From Burkholderia humptydooensis (lineage in GTDB: Bacteria > Pseudomonadota > Gammaproteobacteria > Burkholderiales > Burkholderiaceae), in NCBI RefSeq assembly GCF_001513745.1, contig NZ_CP013382.1:682001-746000 (forward strand): a stretch of 64,000 nt of DNA, written 5' to 3'. The position numbers were made by a program, and so were the translations under genes. Of this stretch, positions 1 through 12,863 are shown in pieces (the first letter of the stretch is position 1; each line of letters starts with the position of its first letter). Under the pieces are notes generated by a model that did not search any database, was not told the origin of the DNA, and worked only from the letters and a program-made list of their open reading frames with translations.

Positions 1-200
1 CGCGCGCGACGATGGTGTCGGCGGAGGCGCGCAAGGAAAGCCGCGGCGCGCACGCGCACAGCGACTACGAGCACCGCGACGACGAGAACTGGCTGCGTCA
101 CACGCTCTGGTACAGCGAAGGCGATCGCCTCGACTACAAGCCCGTCCAAATGAAGCCGCTGACGGTCGAGTCCGTGCCGCCGAAGGCGCGTACGTTCTAA
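1..200 (+). CDS. sdhA: Succinate dehydrogenase flavoprotein subunit, C-terminal end (partial)
   Basis: The window opens inside this gene; only about 65 codons are present, read in the frame beginning at base 3 and ending at TAA 198-200. The tail has the typical SdhA C-terminal features: a basic, Ser/His-rich stretch (ESRGAHAHSDYEHRDD) followed by NWLRHTLWY and a YKPV strand. SdhA carries covalent FAD and oxidises succinate to fumarate in complex II at the inner face of the cytoplasmic membrane. sdhB starts 21 bases downstream, so the two are co-transcribed. The call rests on the tail motif plus context. Confidence 0.9.
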   Translation, partial: RATMVSAEARKESRGAHAHSDYEHRDDENWLRHTLWYSEGDRLDYKPVQMKPLTVESVPPKARTF

Positions 201-221
201 GCCAGCGCAAAGGAATCTGAA

Positions 222-923
222 ATGGCAAAACGCATTTTCGAAATCTACCGCTACGATCCGGACAAGGACGCCGCGCCGCGCATGCAGACGTATGAGCTGG
301 AGCTCCAGCACGAGCGCATGCTGCTCGACGCGCTCGTCAAGCTGAAGTCGGTCGACGAGACGCTGTCGTTCCGCCGCTCGTGCCGCGAAGGCGTGTGCGG
401 CTCGGACGCGATGAACATCAACGGCAAGAACGGCCTCGCGTGCCTGACGAACCTGAACGACCTGCCGCAGAAGATCGTGCTGCGTCCGCTGCCGGGCCTG
501 CCCGTCGTGCGCGACCTGATCTGCGACTTCACGCAGTTCTTCAACCAGTACCACTCGATCCGCCCGTACCTGATCAACGACGAGCCGCCGCCCGAGAAGG
601 AGCGCCTGCAGTCGCCGGAAGAGCGCGACGAGCTCGACGGCCTCTACGAGTGCATTCTGTGCGCGAGCTGCTCGACGTCGTGCCCGAGCTTCTGGTGGAA
701 TCCGGACAAGTTCGTCGGCCCGGCGGGCCTCTTGCAGGCGTATCGCTTCATCGCGGACAGCCGCGATCGCGCGACGGGCGAGCGCCTCGACAACCTCGAC
801 GATCCGTACCGTCTGTTCCGCTGCCATACGATCATGAACTGCGTCGACGTGTGCCCGAAGGGCCTGAACCCGACCAAGGCGATCGGCAAGATCAAGGAAT
901 TGATGGTTCGTCGCGCGGTCTGA
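222..923 (+). CDS. sdhB: Succinate dehydrogenase iron-sulfur subunit
   Basis: This 233-residue protein is full length for SdhB. The N-terminal plant-type ferredoxin domain supplies the [2Fe-2S] ligands C54, C59, D62 and C74 (CREGVCGSD and GLAC). The C-terminal domain has [13 protein letters not shown] (C144, C147, C150, C154) and [14 protein letters not shown] (C201, C207, C211), the [4Fe-4S] and [3Fe-4S] ligands. It passes electrons from SdhA FAD to the membrane quinone site. An AAGGAA ribosome site lies about 8 bases before the ATG. sdhE follows after one base, indicating tight translational coupling. Confidence 0.98.
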   Translation: MAKRIFEIYRYDPDKDAAPRMQTYELELQHERMLLDALVKLKSVDETLSFRRSCREGVCGSDAMNINGKNGLACLTNLNDLPQKIVLRPLPGLPVVRDLICDFTQFFNQYHSIRPYLINDEPPPEKERLQSPEERDELDGLYECILCASCSTSCPSFWWNPDKFVGPAGLLQAYRFIADSRDRATGERLDNLDDPYRLFRCHTIMNCVDVCPKGLNPTKAIGKIKELMVRRAV

Positions 924-924
924 C

Positions 925-1197
925 ATGAGCGAATCGTCGCATCAATCCGACCCGCATCGCCGCGCGCGGCTTCGCTGGCGCGCGCGGCGCGGTCTGCTGG
1001 AGAACGATCTGATTTTCGAGCGTTTCTTCGCCAGACACGAGCACGACCTCAGCGACGCAGACGTGAGCGCACTGTCGCGCTTGCTGGATCTAAGCGACAA
1101 CGACCTGATGGACTTGCTGCTCGCGCGCAAGGAACCAGAAGGCGACCTTGCCAGCCCGGACATGTCCAGGCTGCTGGAGATGCTGCGCAGCGTTTGA
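925..1197 (+). CDS. sdhE: SdhE, FAD assembly factor for succinate dehydrogenase
   Basis: A 90-residue protein of the SdhE/YgfY (CptB) family. The family hallmark RGxxE, needed for covalent flavinylation of SdhA, is visible as RRGLLEND near residue 22, followed by the FERFF segment and the acidic helices typical of the fold. The N terminus is slightly longer than in E. coli. It starts one base after the sdhB stop, so it is part of the sdh operon, and it sits just before gltA as in other beta-proteobacteria. Role inferred from family and position. Confidence 0.93.
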   Translation: MSESSHQSDPHRRARLRWRARRGLLENDLIFERFFARHEHDLSDADVSALSRLLDLSDNDLMDLLLARKEPEGDLASPDMSRLLEMLRSV

Positions 1198-1249
1198 GAG
1201 CGTTGTGCCCGTTATCGAATCCGTTTCTATTTTCGATTGAGGATGTGTC

Positions 1250-2551
1250 ATGACCCCGTCTGATGTTAAAGCCACGCTATCGTTCAGCGATAACTCGCCG
1301 AGCGTAGAACTGCCGATCTACAAGGGTACGATGGGCCCCGACGTGATCGATATCCGCAAGCTGTATGGCCAGACCGGCAAGTTCACTTACGACCCGGGTT
1401 TCATGTCGACGGCAGCTTGCAATTCGGCGATCACGTACATCGACGGCGACAAGGGCGAACTGCTGTACCGCGGCTACCCGATCGACAATCTCGCTCAAAA
1501 CGCGGACTTCCTCGAATCCTGCTATCTGCTGCTGAAGGGAGAGCTGCCGAACGCGGCGCAGAAGAAGGAGTTCGTCGCCACCGTCACGAAGCACACGATG
1601 GTGCACGAGCAGATGCAGTTCTTCTTCCGCGGCTTTCGCCGTGACGCGCACCCGATGGCGATTCTCGTCGCCGCGGTCGGCGCGCTGTCCGCGTTCTACC
1701 ACGACTCGCTCGACATCAACGATCCGCGTCACCGCGAAGTGTCGGCGATCCGCATGATCGCGAAGCTGCCGACGCTCGTCGCGATGGCATACAAGTACAG
1801 CATCGGCCAGCCGTTCGTGTATCCGCGCAACGATCTGTCGTACAGCGCGAACTTCATGCGCATGATGTTCGCGAACCCGTGCGAGGAATACCAGGTCAAC
1901 GACGTGCTCGTCCGCGCGCTCGACCGCATCCTGATCCTGCACGCCGATCACGAGCAGAACGCGTCGACGTCGACGGTCCGTCTCGCCGGCTCGTCCGGTG
2001 CGAACCCGTTCGCGTGCATCGCGGCCGGCATCGCGTGTCTGTGGGGCCCGGCGCACGGCGGTGCGAACGAAGCCGCGCTGAACATGCTCGAGCAGATCGG
2101 CACGCCGGAAAACATTCCCGAGTTCATCAAGCAGGTGAAGGACAAGAACTCGGGCGTGAAGCTGATGGGCTTCGGCCACCGCGTGTACAAGAACTACGAT
2201 CCGCGCGCGAAGCTGATGCGCGAAACGTGCTACGAAGTGCTCAACGAGCTGGGCCTGCACGACGATCCGCTGTTCAAGCTCGCGATGCAGCTCGAGAAGA
2301 TCGCGCTCGAAGACGAATACTTCGTGTCGCGCAAGCTGTATCCGAACGTCGATTTCTACTCGGGCATCGTCCAGCGCGCGCTCGGCATCCCGACGTCGAT
2401 GTTCACGTGCATCTTCGCGATGGCGCGCACGGTCGGCTGGATCGCGCAGTGGAACGAGATGATCGCCGATCCCGAGCAGAAGATCGGCCGTCCGCGGCAG
2501 CTCTTCATCGGCGAAACGCCGCGCACGGCGAAGCCGATCGATCAGCGCTGA
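1250..2551 (+). CDS. gltA: Citrate synthase (type II, hexameric)
   Basis: 433 residues, the usual length of the Gram-negative NADH-sensitive type. It condenses acetyl-CoA and oxaloacetate to citrate at entry to the TCA cycle. Active-site signatures are seen: [14 protein letters not shown] with the oxaloacetate-binding His, [10 protein letters not shown], and [15 protein letters not shown] with the second catalytic His; the catalytic Asp lies in the NVDFYSGI segment. It lies 52 bases after sdhE, so it is probably in the sdh transcript, and it ends at the strong terminator at 2611-2649. Confidence 0.98.
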   Translation: MTPSDVKATLSFSDNSPSVELPIYKGTMGPDVIDIRKLYGQTGKFTYDPGFMSTAACNSAITYIDGDKGELLYRGYPIDNLAQNADFLESCYLLLKGELPNAAQKKEFVATVTKHTMVHEQMQFFFRGFRRDAHPMAILVAAVGALSAFYHDSLDINDPRHREVSAIRMIAKLPTLVAMAYKYSIGQPFVYPRNDLSYSANFMRMMFANPCEEYQVNDVLVRALDRILILHADHEQNASTSTVRLAGSSGANPFACIAAGIACLWGPAHGGANEAALNMLEQIGTPENIPEFIKQVKDKNSGVKLMGFGHRVYKNYDPRAKLMRETCYEVLNELGLHDDPLFKLAMQLEKIALEDEYFVSRKLYPNVDFYSGIVQRALGIPTSMFTCIFAMARTVGWIAQWNEMIADPEQKIGRPRQLFIGETPRTAKPIDQR

Positions 2552-2610
2552 TCGACGGCGCGCGTCGCGTGCGGGCGGGTTGCCGCGCGCCATGTGCGCA
2601 ACGTGCAATG

Positions 2611-2649
2611 AAACACCCCGACGGGTCGCCCGTCGGGGTGTTTCTTTTT
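2611..2649 (+). terminator. Rho-independent terminator after gltA
   Basis: A 15-bp perfect stem (AAACACCCCGACGGG, 2611-2625) pairs across a TCG loop with 2629-2643 and runs into a T-rich tract ending near 2649. Because the arms begin with AAA and end in TTT it can act in both directions, serving gltA on the plus strand and the convergent AraC-family gene, whose stop codon (2649-2651) touches the tract. Confidence 0.93.
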
Positions 2650-3617
2650 CAGCGGCCGGTTTTGCCGGTGCGCGGCGGGCCGTGGTCGAGCGAAGGCGGG
2701 CGCGCGTCGATGCTGGCTGCATTCGCCGGCGCGTCATCGGGCGCGCGGCCGTGCTCGGCGAGGAGTCGACGGTACGCGCGCGGCGTCATCCGGCGCGCGG
2801 CGAGGAACTGACGATTGAAATTCGCGAGGTTCCCGTAGCCGGAGCGCGTCGCGACGAGCGACACGGGCCAGTCGGTCGACGCGAGCAGCCGCGCCGCGTG
2901 CGCGAGCCGCAGCCGCTGCAGGTAGCGCCCGATGCTCTCGCCGACGTGTTGCGCGAAGCGCCGCTGCAGCGAGCGCTCGGACAGGTGCGCGAGCGTCGCG
3001 AGCTCGGCGACGCGCAGCGGCTCGTGAAAGCGGCGGTCGAGCAGATCGAGCACGCGATCGAGCCGCTCGGCCTCGGGCGCGAGCGCTGCGCCCGAGGCCG
3101 CGCGGTAGGCGGCGGCCGTTGCGAGCGGCGCCGCGGGCGCGTCGGCGAGGAACGCGAGCACGTCGAGCGCGGCCGCGAGCCGCACGCGCGGCGCACGATC
3201 GACGAGCGCGGGCAGCCGCGCGCGCATGTCGGCGGCGGCGTTTGGCGCGAACGCGAGCCCGGGCGCGGCCCGGCGCAGCAGCGTGCGCAGGCCGGCGAAT
3301 TCCGGGCAGCAGTCGGCGACGCGTTGCGCCCAGTCGCCGTCGAACCACAGGACGAGCGCGACGAGCGGCTCGTCAGGATCGAGGCGCTCGTCCGACGCCC
3401 ACGTATGCGGCAGGTTCGGCGGCACGAGCACGAGATCGTCGCCCGCGTAATCGGCGACGTGATCGCCGACGAAGCGCTTGCCGCGGCTATTGAGCGTGAG
3501 CGTCAGCTCGTATTCCGGGTGGTGGTGCCATTCGAACGGAATTCGCGCGAGCCGGCGCCGATAGACGCGCACCGAGCAGCCGTCGGGAATCGCGACTCGC
3601 TCGTAGCGCGGCTTCAT
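2649..3617 (-). CDS. AraC/XylS-family transcriptional regulator with cupin sensor domain
   Basis: A 322-residue protein. The N-terminal half is an AraC-binding cupin (PFEWHHHPEYELTL, then LVLVPPNLPHTW), which normally binds a small effector. The C-terminal third (about residues 195-300) is the double HTH: LATLAHLSERSLQRRF and LVATRSGYGNLANFNRQF with the closing P-RAYR motif. A CGGAGG ribosome site precedes the ATG. It diverges from the VOC gene at 3693 across about 75 bases, so it may control that gene; effector unknown. The last 20 residues are a low-complexity tail that runs into the gltA terminator. Confidence 0.88.
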   Translation of the reverse strand: MKPRYERVAIPDGCSVRVYRRRLARIPFEWHHHPEYELTLTLNSRGKRFVGDHVADYAGDDLVLVPPNLPHTWASDERLDPDEPLVALVLWFDGDWAQRVADCCPEFAGLRTLLRRAAPGLAFAPNAAADMRARLPALVDRAPRVRLAAALDVLAFLADAPAAPLATAAAYRAASGAALAPEAERLDRVLDLLDRRFHEPLRVAELATLAHLSERSLQRRFAQHVGESIGRYLQRLRLAHAARLLASTDWPVSLVATRSGYGNLANFNRQFLAARRMTPRAYRRLLAEHGRAPDDAPANAASIDARPPSLDHGPPRTGKTGR

Positions 3618-3692
3618 GTCCGCCTCCGTTCGCTCGCGCGCGGCGCGCGCATGGCATCATCGTCGGGTTTCGACGACACAGGAGGCACGCAA

Positions 3693-4082
3693 ATGTTTTC
3701 ACATGTCTGCATGGGCGTAACCGACGTGGAACGCGCTTTCGCGTTCTACGCGCCGTTGATGGAAGCGTTGCAGCTCGACCTCAAGTTTCGCGATCCGCAC
3801 GGCTGGACGGGCTGGAAGCCGGCCGATGCGGCGCGGCCGCTGTTCCTGATCGGCCGGCCGTTCGATGGCGCGCCGCACGCGCCCGGCAACGGCCAGATGA
3901 CCGCGTTCCTCGCGGCGAACCGCGCAACCGTCGATCGCGTGTACGCGCTCGCGCTGCGGGCGGGCGGCACGAGCGAAGGCGCGCCGGGCTTGCGGCTGCA
4001 TTACCACCCGAACTACTACGGCGCGTATTTTCGCGATCCTGACGGCAACAAGCTGTGCGTATGCTGCCACGAGCCGGCGTAG
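3693..4082 (+). CDS. VOC (glyoxalase/bleomycin-resistance fold) family protein
   Basis: A 129-residue single-domain VOC protein. It begins FSHVCMGVTDVERAFAFY, the first beta-alpha-beta unit of the fold, and ends YYGAYFRDPDGNKLCVCCHEP, the usual 'FRDPDGN' metal-site strand with a Cys-rich end. An AGGAGG ribosome site at 3680-3685 fits the ATG at 3693; an in-frame ATG at 3651 has no such site. The substrate cannot be told from sequence. It is divergent from the AraC-type regulator, which is its likely controller. Confidence 0.85.
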   Translation: MFSHVCMGVTDVERAFAFYAPLMEALQLDLKFRDPHGWTGWKPADAARPLFLIGRPFDGAPHAPGNGQMTAFLAANRATVDRVYALALRAGGTSEGAPGLRLHYHPNYYGAYFRDPDGNKLCVCCHEPA

Positions 4083-4315
4083 CTGTGCGCGTCGCCGCGC
4101 TGAGGCGGGTGCGCGCGCCGGCGTTCGGACAGCCCCGTCGACGATCGCCCTGGATTCGGGGCGAGCGGGCAGGCTGTCGGTCCCGGCCGGACGCTTGGCG
4201 TCATCGTATCGATAGTTGGCGGGATGGCATCGCTTTGGACGGTTCGGGCGATCTACGCTGAATGCCCGCGTTGCATTGCGCGGCGCCCATTCAGATCAGA
4301 TCCAGGAGACATCCG

Positions 4316-5560
4316 ATGCCGTTACATATCGACGACCTGCCGGCGGCGATCCGCACGACGAAAGCCACGCTGCGCGCCGCATTGCCGAACCGCACGCAGG
4401 TGTTTCGCGAGCTGGAAGGCGAGATTGCGCGGCAGGCCGACGCGATCCTCACCGATCGCGCCCAGGGCCGCGATACCGTCCCCGTGCTGCATTTCGCCGA
4501 CGTTGCCGCGAACCGCGTCGATCCGGCGTCGCTCGCCGCGCTCAAGACGCGCGGCGCGTGCGTGATCCGCGGCGTGTTCGACGCGCGGCAGGCGAGCGAC
4601 TGGAACGACGAGATCGCCGTGTACGTCGAGTCGAACCGGCTCGACGACAAGCTCGCGCATCGCGCCGAGGACCGCTATTTCGGCGCGCTCGCGTCGAGCA
4701 AGCCGCAGATCTACGGCGTCTACTGGTCGAAGCCGCAGATCGCCGCGCGCCAGTCGCCCGCGCTCACGCAGGCGCGCGTGTTCTTGAACCGACTGTGGCG
4801 CGCGCAAGGCGAAGGGCGGGCGCACTTCGATCCGGCGCGTGTGCCGGCCTATGCAGACCGCATCCGCCGGCGGCCGCCGGGTTCGTCGTCGCTCGGCCTG
4901 TCGCCGCACGTCGACGGCGGCTCCGTCGAGCGCTGGCTCGGGCCGAACTTCCGGCGCGTGTACCGGCACGTGCTCGCGGGCGACTGGCGTGCGTACGACC
5001 CGTTCGACGCGGCGTTCCGGCCGGACGTCGAGGAGATTCCGTCGCCCGCCGTCTGCTCGATGTTCCGCACGTTCCAGGGTTGGACCGCGCTTACGCCGCA
5101 AGGGCCGGGCGACGGCACGCTGCAACTGATTCCGGTCGCGAACGCGATGGCCTACATCGTGCTGCGCGCGCTGCAGGACGACGTGCCCGACGACGACCTG
5201 TGCGGCGCGCAGCCGGGGCGCGCGCTGTCGGTGCTGCCGGCGTGGCATGCGCCGCTGCTCGCGGCGCTCGTGCCGATTCCGCCGATGGAGCCGGGCGATG
5301 CGGTGTTCTGGCATGGCGACGTCGTGCATGCGGTCGAGGATGCGCATCGCGGAACCGGTTACAGCAACGTGATGTACATCGCGTCGGCGCCGGGCTGCGT
5401 GAAGAACGACGCCTATCTGAAGCGGCAATTGCCGAGCTTCCTGCGCGGCGAGAGCCCGCCGGATTTTCCGGCCGATCACTTCGAGACGGATTTCGCCGGG
5501 CGTGCGCTGGCGGACGATCTGACCGCGCTGGGGCGGGAGCAGATGGGGTTGGGTGCGTGA
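4316..5560 (+). CDS. DUF1479 (YbiU-like) putative 2-oxoglutarate/Fe(II) oxygenase
   Basis: A 414-residue protein, close to the length of E. coli YbiU. The start at 4316 is chosen because AGGAG at 4303-4307 lies just upstream. The protein looks like a double-stranded beta-helix oxygenase: an H-x-D pair in LSPHVDGGS and a later His in FWHGDVVHAVED would form the Fe(II) triad, with a conserved tail GYSNVMYIASAPGC. The family is widespread but has no firmly established substrate, so the oxygenase role is inference from the motif. It is convergent with the dehydrogenase gene at 5651, leaving 90 bases with no visible terminator. Confidence 0.85.
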   Translation: MPLHIDDLPAAIRTTKATLRAALPNRTQVFRELEGEIARQADAILTDRAQGRDTVPVLHFADVAANRVDPASLAALKTRGACVIRGVFDARQASDWNDEIAVYVESNRLDDKLAHRAEDRYFGALASSKPQIYGVYWSKPQIAARQSPALTQARVFLNRLWRAQGEGRAHFDPARVPAYADRIRRRPPGSSSLGLSPHVDGGSVERWLGPNFRRVYRHVLAGDWRAYDPFDAAFRPDVEEIPSPAVCSMFRTFQGWTALTPQGPGDGTLQLIPVANAMAYIVLRALQDDVPDDDLCGAQPGRALSVLPAWHAPLLAALVPIPPMEPGDAVFWHGDVVHAVEDAHRGTGYSNVMYIASAPGCVKNDAYLKRQLPSFLRGESPPDFPADHFETDFAGRALADDLTALGREQMGLGA

Positions 5561-5650
5561 AGCGCGGGCGCCGTCGGCGGGCTGCGCGATCCGTGCCTCC
5601 GCTCGCTCGCCGAAGCGCATCGAGACGCCGCACGCGCCGAATCCGCGTCG

Positions 5651-8383
<2,733 letters not shown>

Positions 8384-8552
8384 GCGCGGCTCCGGGCGGG
8401 TTCGAGGTGGCGACAGCGGGTGGAGACAGCAGCGGCAACAGTCATCAAGGTTATCCATCGAGCCGCAGAATGTGCATCTCTTTTGCGTGGGATTTGGGTT
8501 CCGTGTAACGTATAAATTCCTGAAAAATCGCCGTTTTCGGAATATTTGCACG
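8384..8552. promoter_or_regulatory. Divergent promoter/operator region between the MdeB-like gene and the Lrp regulator
   Basis: This 169-base gap turns AT-richer at 8470-8550. An imperfect dyad with GAAAA...TTTTC arms sits at about 8519-8540, next to the regulator start at 8553. Lrp-family proteins normally bind such AT-rich dyads and autoregulate, so this is the likely operator for both genes. No convincing -35/-10 pair was identified. Confidence 0.45.
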
Positions 8553-9080
8553 ATGAGCGCACCTTCTCGCCGGCTGGACCGGATCGACATCGGCATCCTG
8601 AACCAACTGCAGCAGAACGCGCGGATCACGAACGCCGAGCTCGCGCGCGCGGTGAACCTGTCGCCGACGCCGTGCTTCAACCGCGTCCGTGCGCTCGAGA
8701 AGCTCGGGCTCATCAAGCAGCAGGTGACGCTGCTGAATCCGGAGCCGCTCGGGCTGCGGATCAACGTGTTCATTCAGGTGAGCCTCGAGAAGCAGGCGGA
8801 GGATGCGCTGCGCCGCTTCGAGGAGGCGATTGACAAGCGCCCCGAGGTGATGGAGTGCTATCTGATGTCGGGCGACGCCGATTACCTGCTGCGCGTCGTC
8901 GTGCCGAGCATGAAGAGCCTCGAACGCTTCATCCTCGATCAACTGACGACGATTCCGGGCGTGTCGAACATCCGCTCGAGCTTCGCGCTGAAGCAGGTCC
9001 GCTACCGGACCGCGCTGCCGCTGCCGGCGGACGGGCTCACGCTCGCCGACGGCGACGACGAGCCGCAGGAATGGGTGTGA
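8553..9080 (+). CDS. Lrp/AsnC-family transcriptional regulator (MdeR-like)
   Basis: A 175-residue protein with the classic Lrp plan. An N-terminal HTH ([34 protein letters not shown], about residues 8-40) is followed by a hinge and the RAM effector-binding domain (VFIQVSLE..., [42 protein letters not shown]). ATG 8553 begins the recognisable domain; no strong ribosome site is seen. Lrp relatives sense amino acids or their oxoacids. Divergence from the E1-type dehydrogenase implies it regulates that gene, as MdeR does. Confidence 0.9.
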   Translation: MSAPSRRLDRIDIGILNQLQQNARITNAELARAVNLSPTPCFNRVRALEKLGLIKQQVTLLNPEPLGLRINVFIQVSLEKQAEDALRRFEEAIDKRPEVMECYLMSGDADYLLRVVVPSMKSLERFILDQLTTIPGVSNIRSSFALKQVRYRTALPLPADGLTLADGDDEPQEWV

Positions 9081-9277
9081 GCGCGGCGTTCGCGGTTTTG
9101 CCGGCGCGAACGCGTCCGGAGGTAGCCGGGTAATTCTGATACCCGTATCGGATGTACCATTCAACTCACTGTTTTTTATGGGTTTTTTCGTTTTCCTGGT
9201 ACAAGAGTGCGCGCTTCGCGTGGCATAATTGACCGCATCCGAACGCTTGTTCGCCGTTACAACGACCCCGCATACCC

Positions 9278-10687
9278 ATGGCACAGACGCTCTACGACAA
9301 ATTGTGGAATTCGCACGTCGTCCACACCGAAGAGGACGGCACCGCATTGCTCTATATCGATCGCCAACTGCTGCACGAAGTCACGAGCCCGCAGGCGTTC
9401 GAAGGGCTGAAGCTCGCGCAGCGCCCGGTGTGGCGGATCAGCGCGAACCTCGCGGTGTCCGACCACAACGTGCCGACCACCGACCGCAGCCACGGCATCG
9501 CCGATCCGGTGTCGAAGCTGCAGGTCGACACGCTCGACGCGAACTGCGACGCATACGGCATCACGCAATTCAAGATGAACGACGTGCGCCAGGGCATCGT
9601 CCACATCATCGGCCCCGAGCAGGGCGCGACGCTGCCCGGCATGACGATCGTGTGCGGCGATTCGCACACGTCGACGCACGGCGCGTTCGGCGCGCTCGCG
9701 CACGGCATCGGCACGTCGGAAGTCGAGCACGTGCTCGCGACGCAGACTCTGCTGCAGAAGAAGAGCAAGAACATGCTCGTGAAGGTCGAGGGCCAACTGC
9801 CGCGCGGCTGCACCGCGAAGGACATCGTGCTCGCGATCATCGGCAGGATCGGCACCGCGGGCGGCACCGGCTACGCGATCGAATTCGGCGGCTCGACGAT
9901 CCGCGCGCTGACGATGGAGGGCCGGATGACGGTCTGCAACATGGCGATCGAGGCGGGCGCGCGCGCCGGCATGGTCGCCGTCGACGACACGACGGTCGAC
10001 TACCTGAAGGGCCGTCCGTTCGTGCCGACGGGCGCGGAGTGGAATCAGGCGGTCGAGTACTGGAAGACGTTCAGGTCCGACGAAGGCGCGCAGTTCGACC
10101 GCGTCGTCGAGCTGAACGCGGCGCAGATCGTCCCGCAGGTCACGTGGGGCACGTCGCCGGAGATGGTCACGTCGATCGACGGCCGCGTGCCCGATCCCGA
10201 GCGCGAGAAGGACCCGGTCAAGCGCGACGCGATGGAGCGCGCGCTTGCGTACATGGCGCTCGCGCCGAACACGCCGATCGAGGCGATCAAGGTCGACAAG
10301 ATCTTCATCGGCTCGTGCACGAACGCGCGCATCGAGGACATCCGCGCGGCCGCGTATGTCGTGAAGAAACTCAATCGCCGCGTCGCGCCGAACGTGCGGC
10401 TCGCGATGGTCGTGCCGGGCTCGGGCCTCGTGAAGGCGCAGGCCGAGCGCGAAGGGCTCGACAAGGTGTTCACCGAAGCCGGCTTCGAATGGCGCGAGCC
10501 GGGCTGCTCGATGTGCCTCGCGATGAACGCCGACCGGCTCGAGCCGGGCGAGCGCTGCGCGTCGACGTCGAACCGCAACTTCGAGGGGCGTCAGGGCCAG
10601 GGCGGCCGCACGCATCTCGTCAGCCCGGCGATGGCCGCGGCGGCGGCGATCGAAGGCCACTTCGTCGACATTCGCCAGTTGGGGTGA
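9278..10687 (+). CDS. leuC: 3-isopropylmalate dehydratase large subunit
   Basis: 469 residues, normal for LeuC of the aconitase superfamily. With LeuD it isomerises 2- to 3-isopropylmalate in leucine synthesis. [4Fe-4S] ligands are seen in [11 protein letters not shown] (about residue 347) and [10 protein letters not shown] (about 407 and 410). [29 protein letters not shown] is the substrate-binding signature. The 197 bases upstream are AT-rich with a CATAAT element at 9224-9229, but no matching -35 is obvious. Confidence 0.98.
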   Translation: MAQTLYDKLWNSHVVHTEEDGTALLYIDRQLLHEVTSPQAFEGLKLAQRPVWRISANLAVSDHNVPTTDRSHGIADPVSKLQVDTLDANCDAYGITQFKMNDVRQGIVHIIGPEQGATLPGMTIVCGDSHTSTHGAFGALAHGIGTSEVEHVLATQTLLQKKSKNMLVKVEGQLPRGCTAKDIVLAIIGRIGTAGGTGYAIEFGGSTIRALTMEGRMTVCNMAIEAGARAGMVAVDDTTVDYLKGRPFVPTGAEWNQAVEYWKTFRSDEGAQFDRVVELNAAQIVPQVTWGTSPEMVTSIDGRVPDPEREKDPVKRDAMERALAYMALAPNTPIEAIKVDKIFIGSCTNARIEDIRAAAYVVKKLNRRVAPNVRLAMVVPGSGLVKAQAEREGLDKVFTEAGFEWREPGCSMCLAMNADRLEPGERCASTSNRNFEGRQGQGGRTHLVSPAMAAAAAIEGHFVDIRQLG

Positions 10688-10689
10688 GC

Positions 10690-10833
10690 ATGGACGCAGC
10701 GGTTTTCCGGCGCATTGCCGCCGTGTTCGCGCTGGCGGGCTTCGTGTTCGGCCTCGCCGGCTGCAACACGGTCGCGGGCGTGGGCGAGGACATCAACGCC
10801 GCCGGCCGCGCGATCAAGCGCGCGGCGGACTGA
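10690..10833 (+). CDS. Entericidin A/B-family small lipoprotein
   Basis: A 47-residue ORF starting two bases after the leuC stop. It has a short basic N terminus, a hydrophobic stretch (IAAVFALAGFVFGLAGC) ending in a lipobox with C27, then NTVAGVGEDINAAGRAIKRAAD. That last motif is the entericidin family signature (CNTxxGxGxDxxxxGxxI). Family members are small membrane lipoproteins; the E. coli pair acts as an antidote/bacteriolysin couple. It is co-transcribed between leuC and leuD, a placement I recall from other Burkholderia. Its role in the Leu operon is unknown. Confidence 0.85.
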   Translation: MDAAVFRRIAAVFALAGFVFGLAGCNTVAGVGEDINAAGRAIKRAAD

Positions 10834-10910
10834 CGGCGCGCGCGAGCGCGCCGATTCGGGATTCGATTTCGCCGGCACTTGCGGCCGGCCTCCAATCTGG
10901 TTGACGGATC

Positions 10911-11561
10911 ATGGAAAAATTCAATGTGCATACCGGCGTCGTGGCGCCGCTCGATCGCGAGAACGTCGACACCGACGCGATCATTCCGAAGCAGTTCCTG
11001 AAGTCGATCAAGCGCACGGGCTTCGGCCCGAACGCGTTCGACGAGTGGCGCTATCTCGATCATGGCGAGCCCGGCCAGGACAACTCGAAGCGTCCGCTGA
11101 ACCCGGACTTCGTGCTGAACCAGCCGCGCTACCAGGGCGCGTCGATCCTGCTCGCGCGCAAGAACTTCGGCTGCGGCAGCTCGCGCGAGCATGCGCCGTG
11201 GGCGTTGCAGCAGTACGGCTTCCGCGCGATCGTCGCGCCGAGCTTCGCCGACATCTTCTTCAACAACTGCTACAAGAACGGGCTCTTGCCGATCGCGCTG
11301 ACCGAGCAGCAGGTCGATCACCTGTTCAACGAGACGGTCGCGTTCAACGGCTACCAACTGACGGTCGACCTCGACGCGCAGGTCGTGCGCGCGCCGGACG
11401 GCCGCGAATATCCGTTCGAGATCACCGCGTTCCGCAAGTACTGCCTGCTGAACGGCTTCGACGACATCGGCCTCACGCTGCGCCACGCGGACAAGATCCG
11501 CCAGTTCGAGGTGGAGCGGCTCGCGAAGCAGCCGTGGCTCGACAACCGGCTGATCGGCTGA
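10911..11561 (+). CDS. leuD: 3-isopropylmalate dehydratase small subunit
   Basis: 216 residues, normal for the proteobacterial LeuD that contributes the swivelling domain of the isomerase. Signatures: [14 protein letters not shown] near the N terminus and [15 protein letters not shown], the loop that closes on the active site. It lies 77 bases after the entericidin gene and 96 bases before leuB, in one operon with leuC. Confidence 0.98.
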   Translation: MEKFNVHTGVVAPLDRENVDTDAIIPKQFLKSIKRTGFGPNAFDEWRYLDHGEPGQDNSKRPLNPDFVLNQPRYQGASILLARKNFGCGSSREHAPWALQQYGFRAIVAPSFADIFFNNCYKNGLLPIALTEQQVDHLFNETVAFNGYQLTVDLDAQVVRAPDGREYPFEITAFRKYCLLNGFDDIGLTLRHADKIRQFEVERLAKQPWLDNRLIG

Positions 11562-11657
11562 CCGACGTCCTGCGTTTCTCGCGCGAGCGCGCGGGCCGTG
11601 CATCGCGGCGCGCTCGCGTCGCCCGAATCCCACCATTCATCTAGTCAGGAATTTCGC

Positions 11658-12725
11658 ATGAAGATTGCAGTGCTGCCCGGCGACGGCATCGGTCCGGAAA
11701 TCGTCAACGAAGCGGTGAAGGTGCTGAACGCGCTCGACGAGACGTTCGAACTGGAAGAAGCGCCCGTCGGCGGCGCGGGCTACGAGGCGAGCGGCCATCC
11801 GCTGCCCGACGCGACGCTCAAGCTCGCGAAGGAAGCGGACGCGATCCTGTTCGGCTCGGTCGGCGACTGGAAGTACGATTCGCTCGAGCGCGCGCTGCGG
11901 CCCGAGCAGGCGATCCTCGGCCTGCGCAAGCACCTCGGGCTGTTCGCGAACTTCCGCCCGGCGATCTGCTACCCGCAGCTCGTCGATGCGTCGCCGCTGA
12001 AGCCCGAGCTCGTCGCGGGCCTCGACATCCTGATCGTGCGCGAGCTGAACGGCGACATCTATTTCGGCCAGCCGCGCGGCGTGCGCGCCGCGCCGGACGG
12101 CCCGTTCGCGGGCGAGCGCGAAGGCTTCGACACGATGCGCTACTCGGAGCCGGAAGTGCGCCGCATCGCCCATGTCGCGTTCCAGGCGGCGCGCAAACGC
12201 GCGAAGAAGCTGCTGTCGGTCGACAAGTCGAACGTGCTCGAGACGTCGCAGTTCTGGCGCGACGTGATGATCGACGTGTCGAAGGAATACGCGGACGTCG
12301 AGCTGTCGCACATGTACGTCGACAACGCGGCGATGCAGCTCGCGAAGGCGCCTAAGCAGTTCGACGTGATCGTGACGGGCAACATGTTCGGCGACATTCT
12401 GTCCGACGAGGCGTCGATGCTGACGGGCTCGATCGGCATGCTGCCGTCCGCGTCGCTCGACAGGAACAACAAGGGCCTGTACGAGCCGTCGCACGGCTCC
12501 GCGCCGGACATCGCGGGCAAGGGCGTCGCGAACCCGCTCGCGACGATCCTGTCGGCCGCGATGCTGCTGCGCTACTCGCTGAGCCGCGCGGAGCAGGCGG
12601 ACCGGATCGAGCGCGCGGTCAGGACGGTGCTCGAGGCGGGCTACCGGACGTCCGACATCGCGACGCCGGGCTGCAACAAGGTCGGCACGACGGCGATGGG
12701 CGACGCGGTGGTCGCGGCGCTGTAA
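11658..12725 (+). CDS. leuB: 3-isopropylmalate dehydrogenase
   Basis: 355 residues with a CAGGAA ribosome site before ATG 11658. It oxidatively decarboxylates 3-isopropylmalate with NAD+. Signatures: [13 protein letters not shown] at the start, [25 protein letters not shown], the catalytic [14 protein letters not shown] (Lys), and [25 protein letters not shown] with the metal-binding Asp residues. [14 protein letters not shown] is the nucleotide-binding loop. It ends the leu operon; GC-rich hairpins without a T tract follow at 12740-12790. Confidence 0.98.
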   Translation: MKIAVLPGDGIGPEIVNEAVKVLNALDETFELEEAPVGGAGYEASGHPLPDATLKLAKEADAILFGSVGDWKYDSLERALRPEQAILGLRKHLGLFANFRPAICYPQLVDASPLKPELVAGLDILIVRELNGDIYFGQPRGVRAAPDGPFAGEREGFDTMRYSEPEVRRIAHVAFQAARKRAKKLLSVDKSNVLETSQFWRDVMIDVSKEYADVELSHMYVDNAAMQLAKAPKQFDVIVTGNMFGDILSDEASMLTGSIGMLPSASLDRNNKGLYEPSHGSAPDIAGKGVANPLATILSAAMLLRYSLSRAEQADRIERAVRTVLEAGYRTSDIATPGCNKVGTTAMGDAVVAAL

Positions 12726-12827
12726 GCGCCGCTAGCCCGGCAAGCGGGCCGCGCGCCTGAGCGCGGCTCGCCGCCGCAAGGCGGCGCGGCGGCTGCGAAA
12801 ACGGGGTCCGTCCGGCTTTTCCGGCCG

Positions 12828-12863
12828 TTGTGCGGCCCCTCAGGTTTGTGTAGACTCGAATGA
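12828..12863 (+). promoter_or_regulatory. Predicted sigma-70 promoter before asd leader ORF
   Basis: TTGTGC (12828-12833) and TAGACT (12851-12856) are separated by exactly 17 bases. The expected start point, six or seven bases after the -10, falls at or just before ATG 12863, which would give a leaderless transcript for the small ORF below. Prediction from consensus only. Confidence 0.5.
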
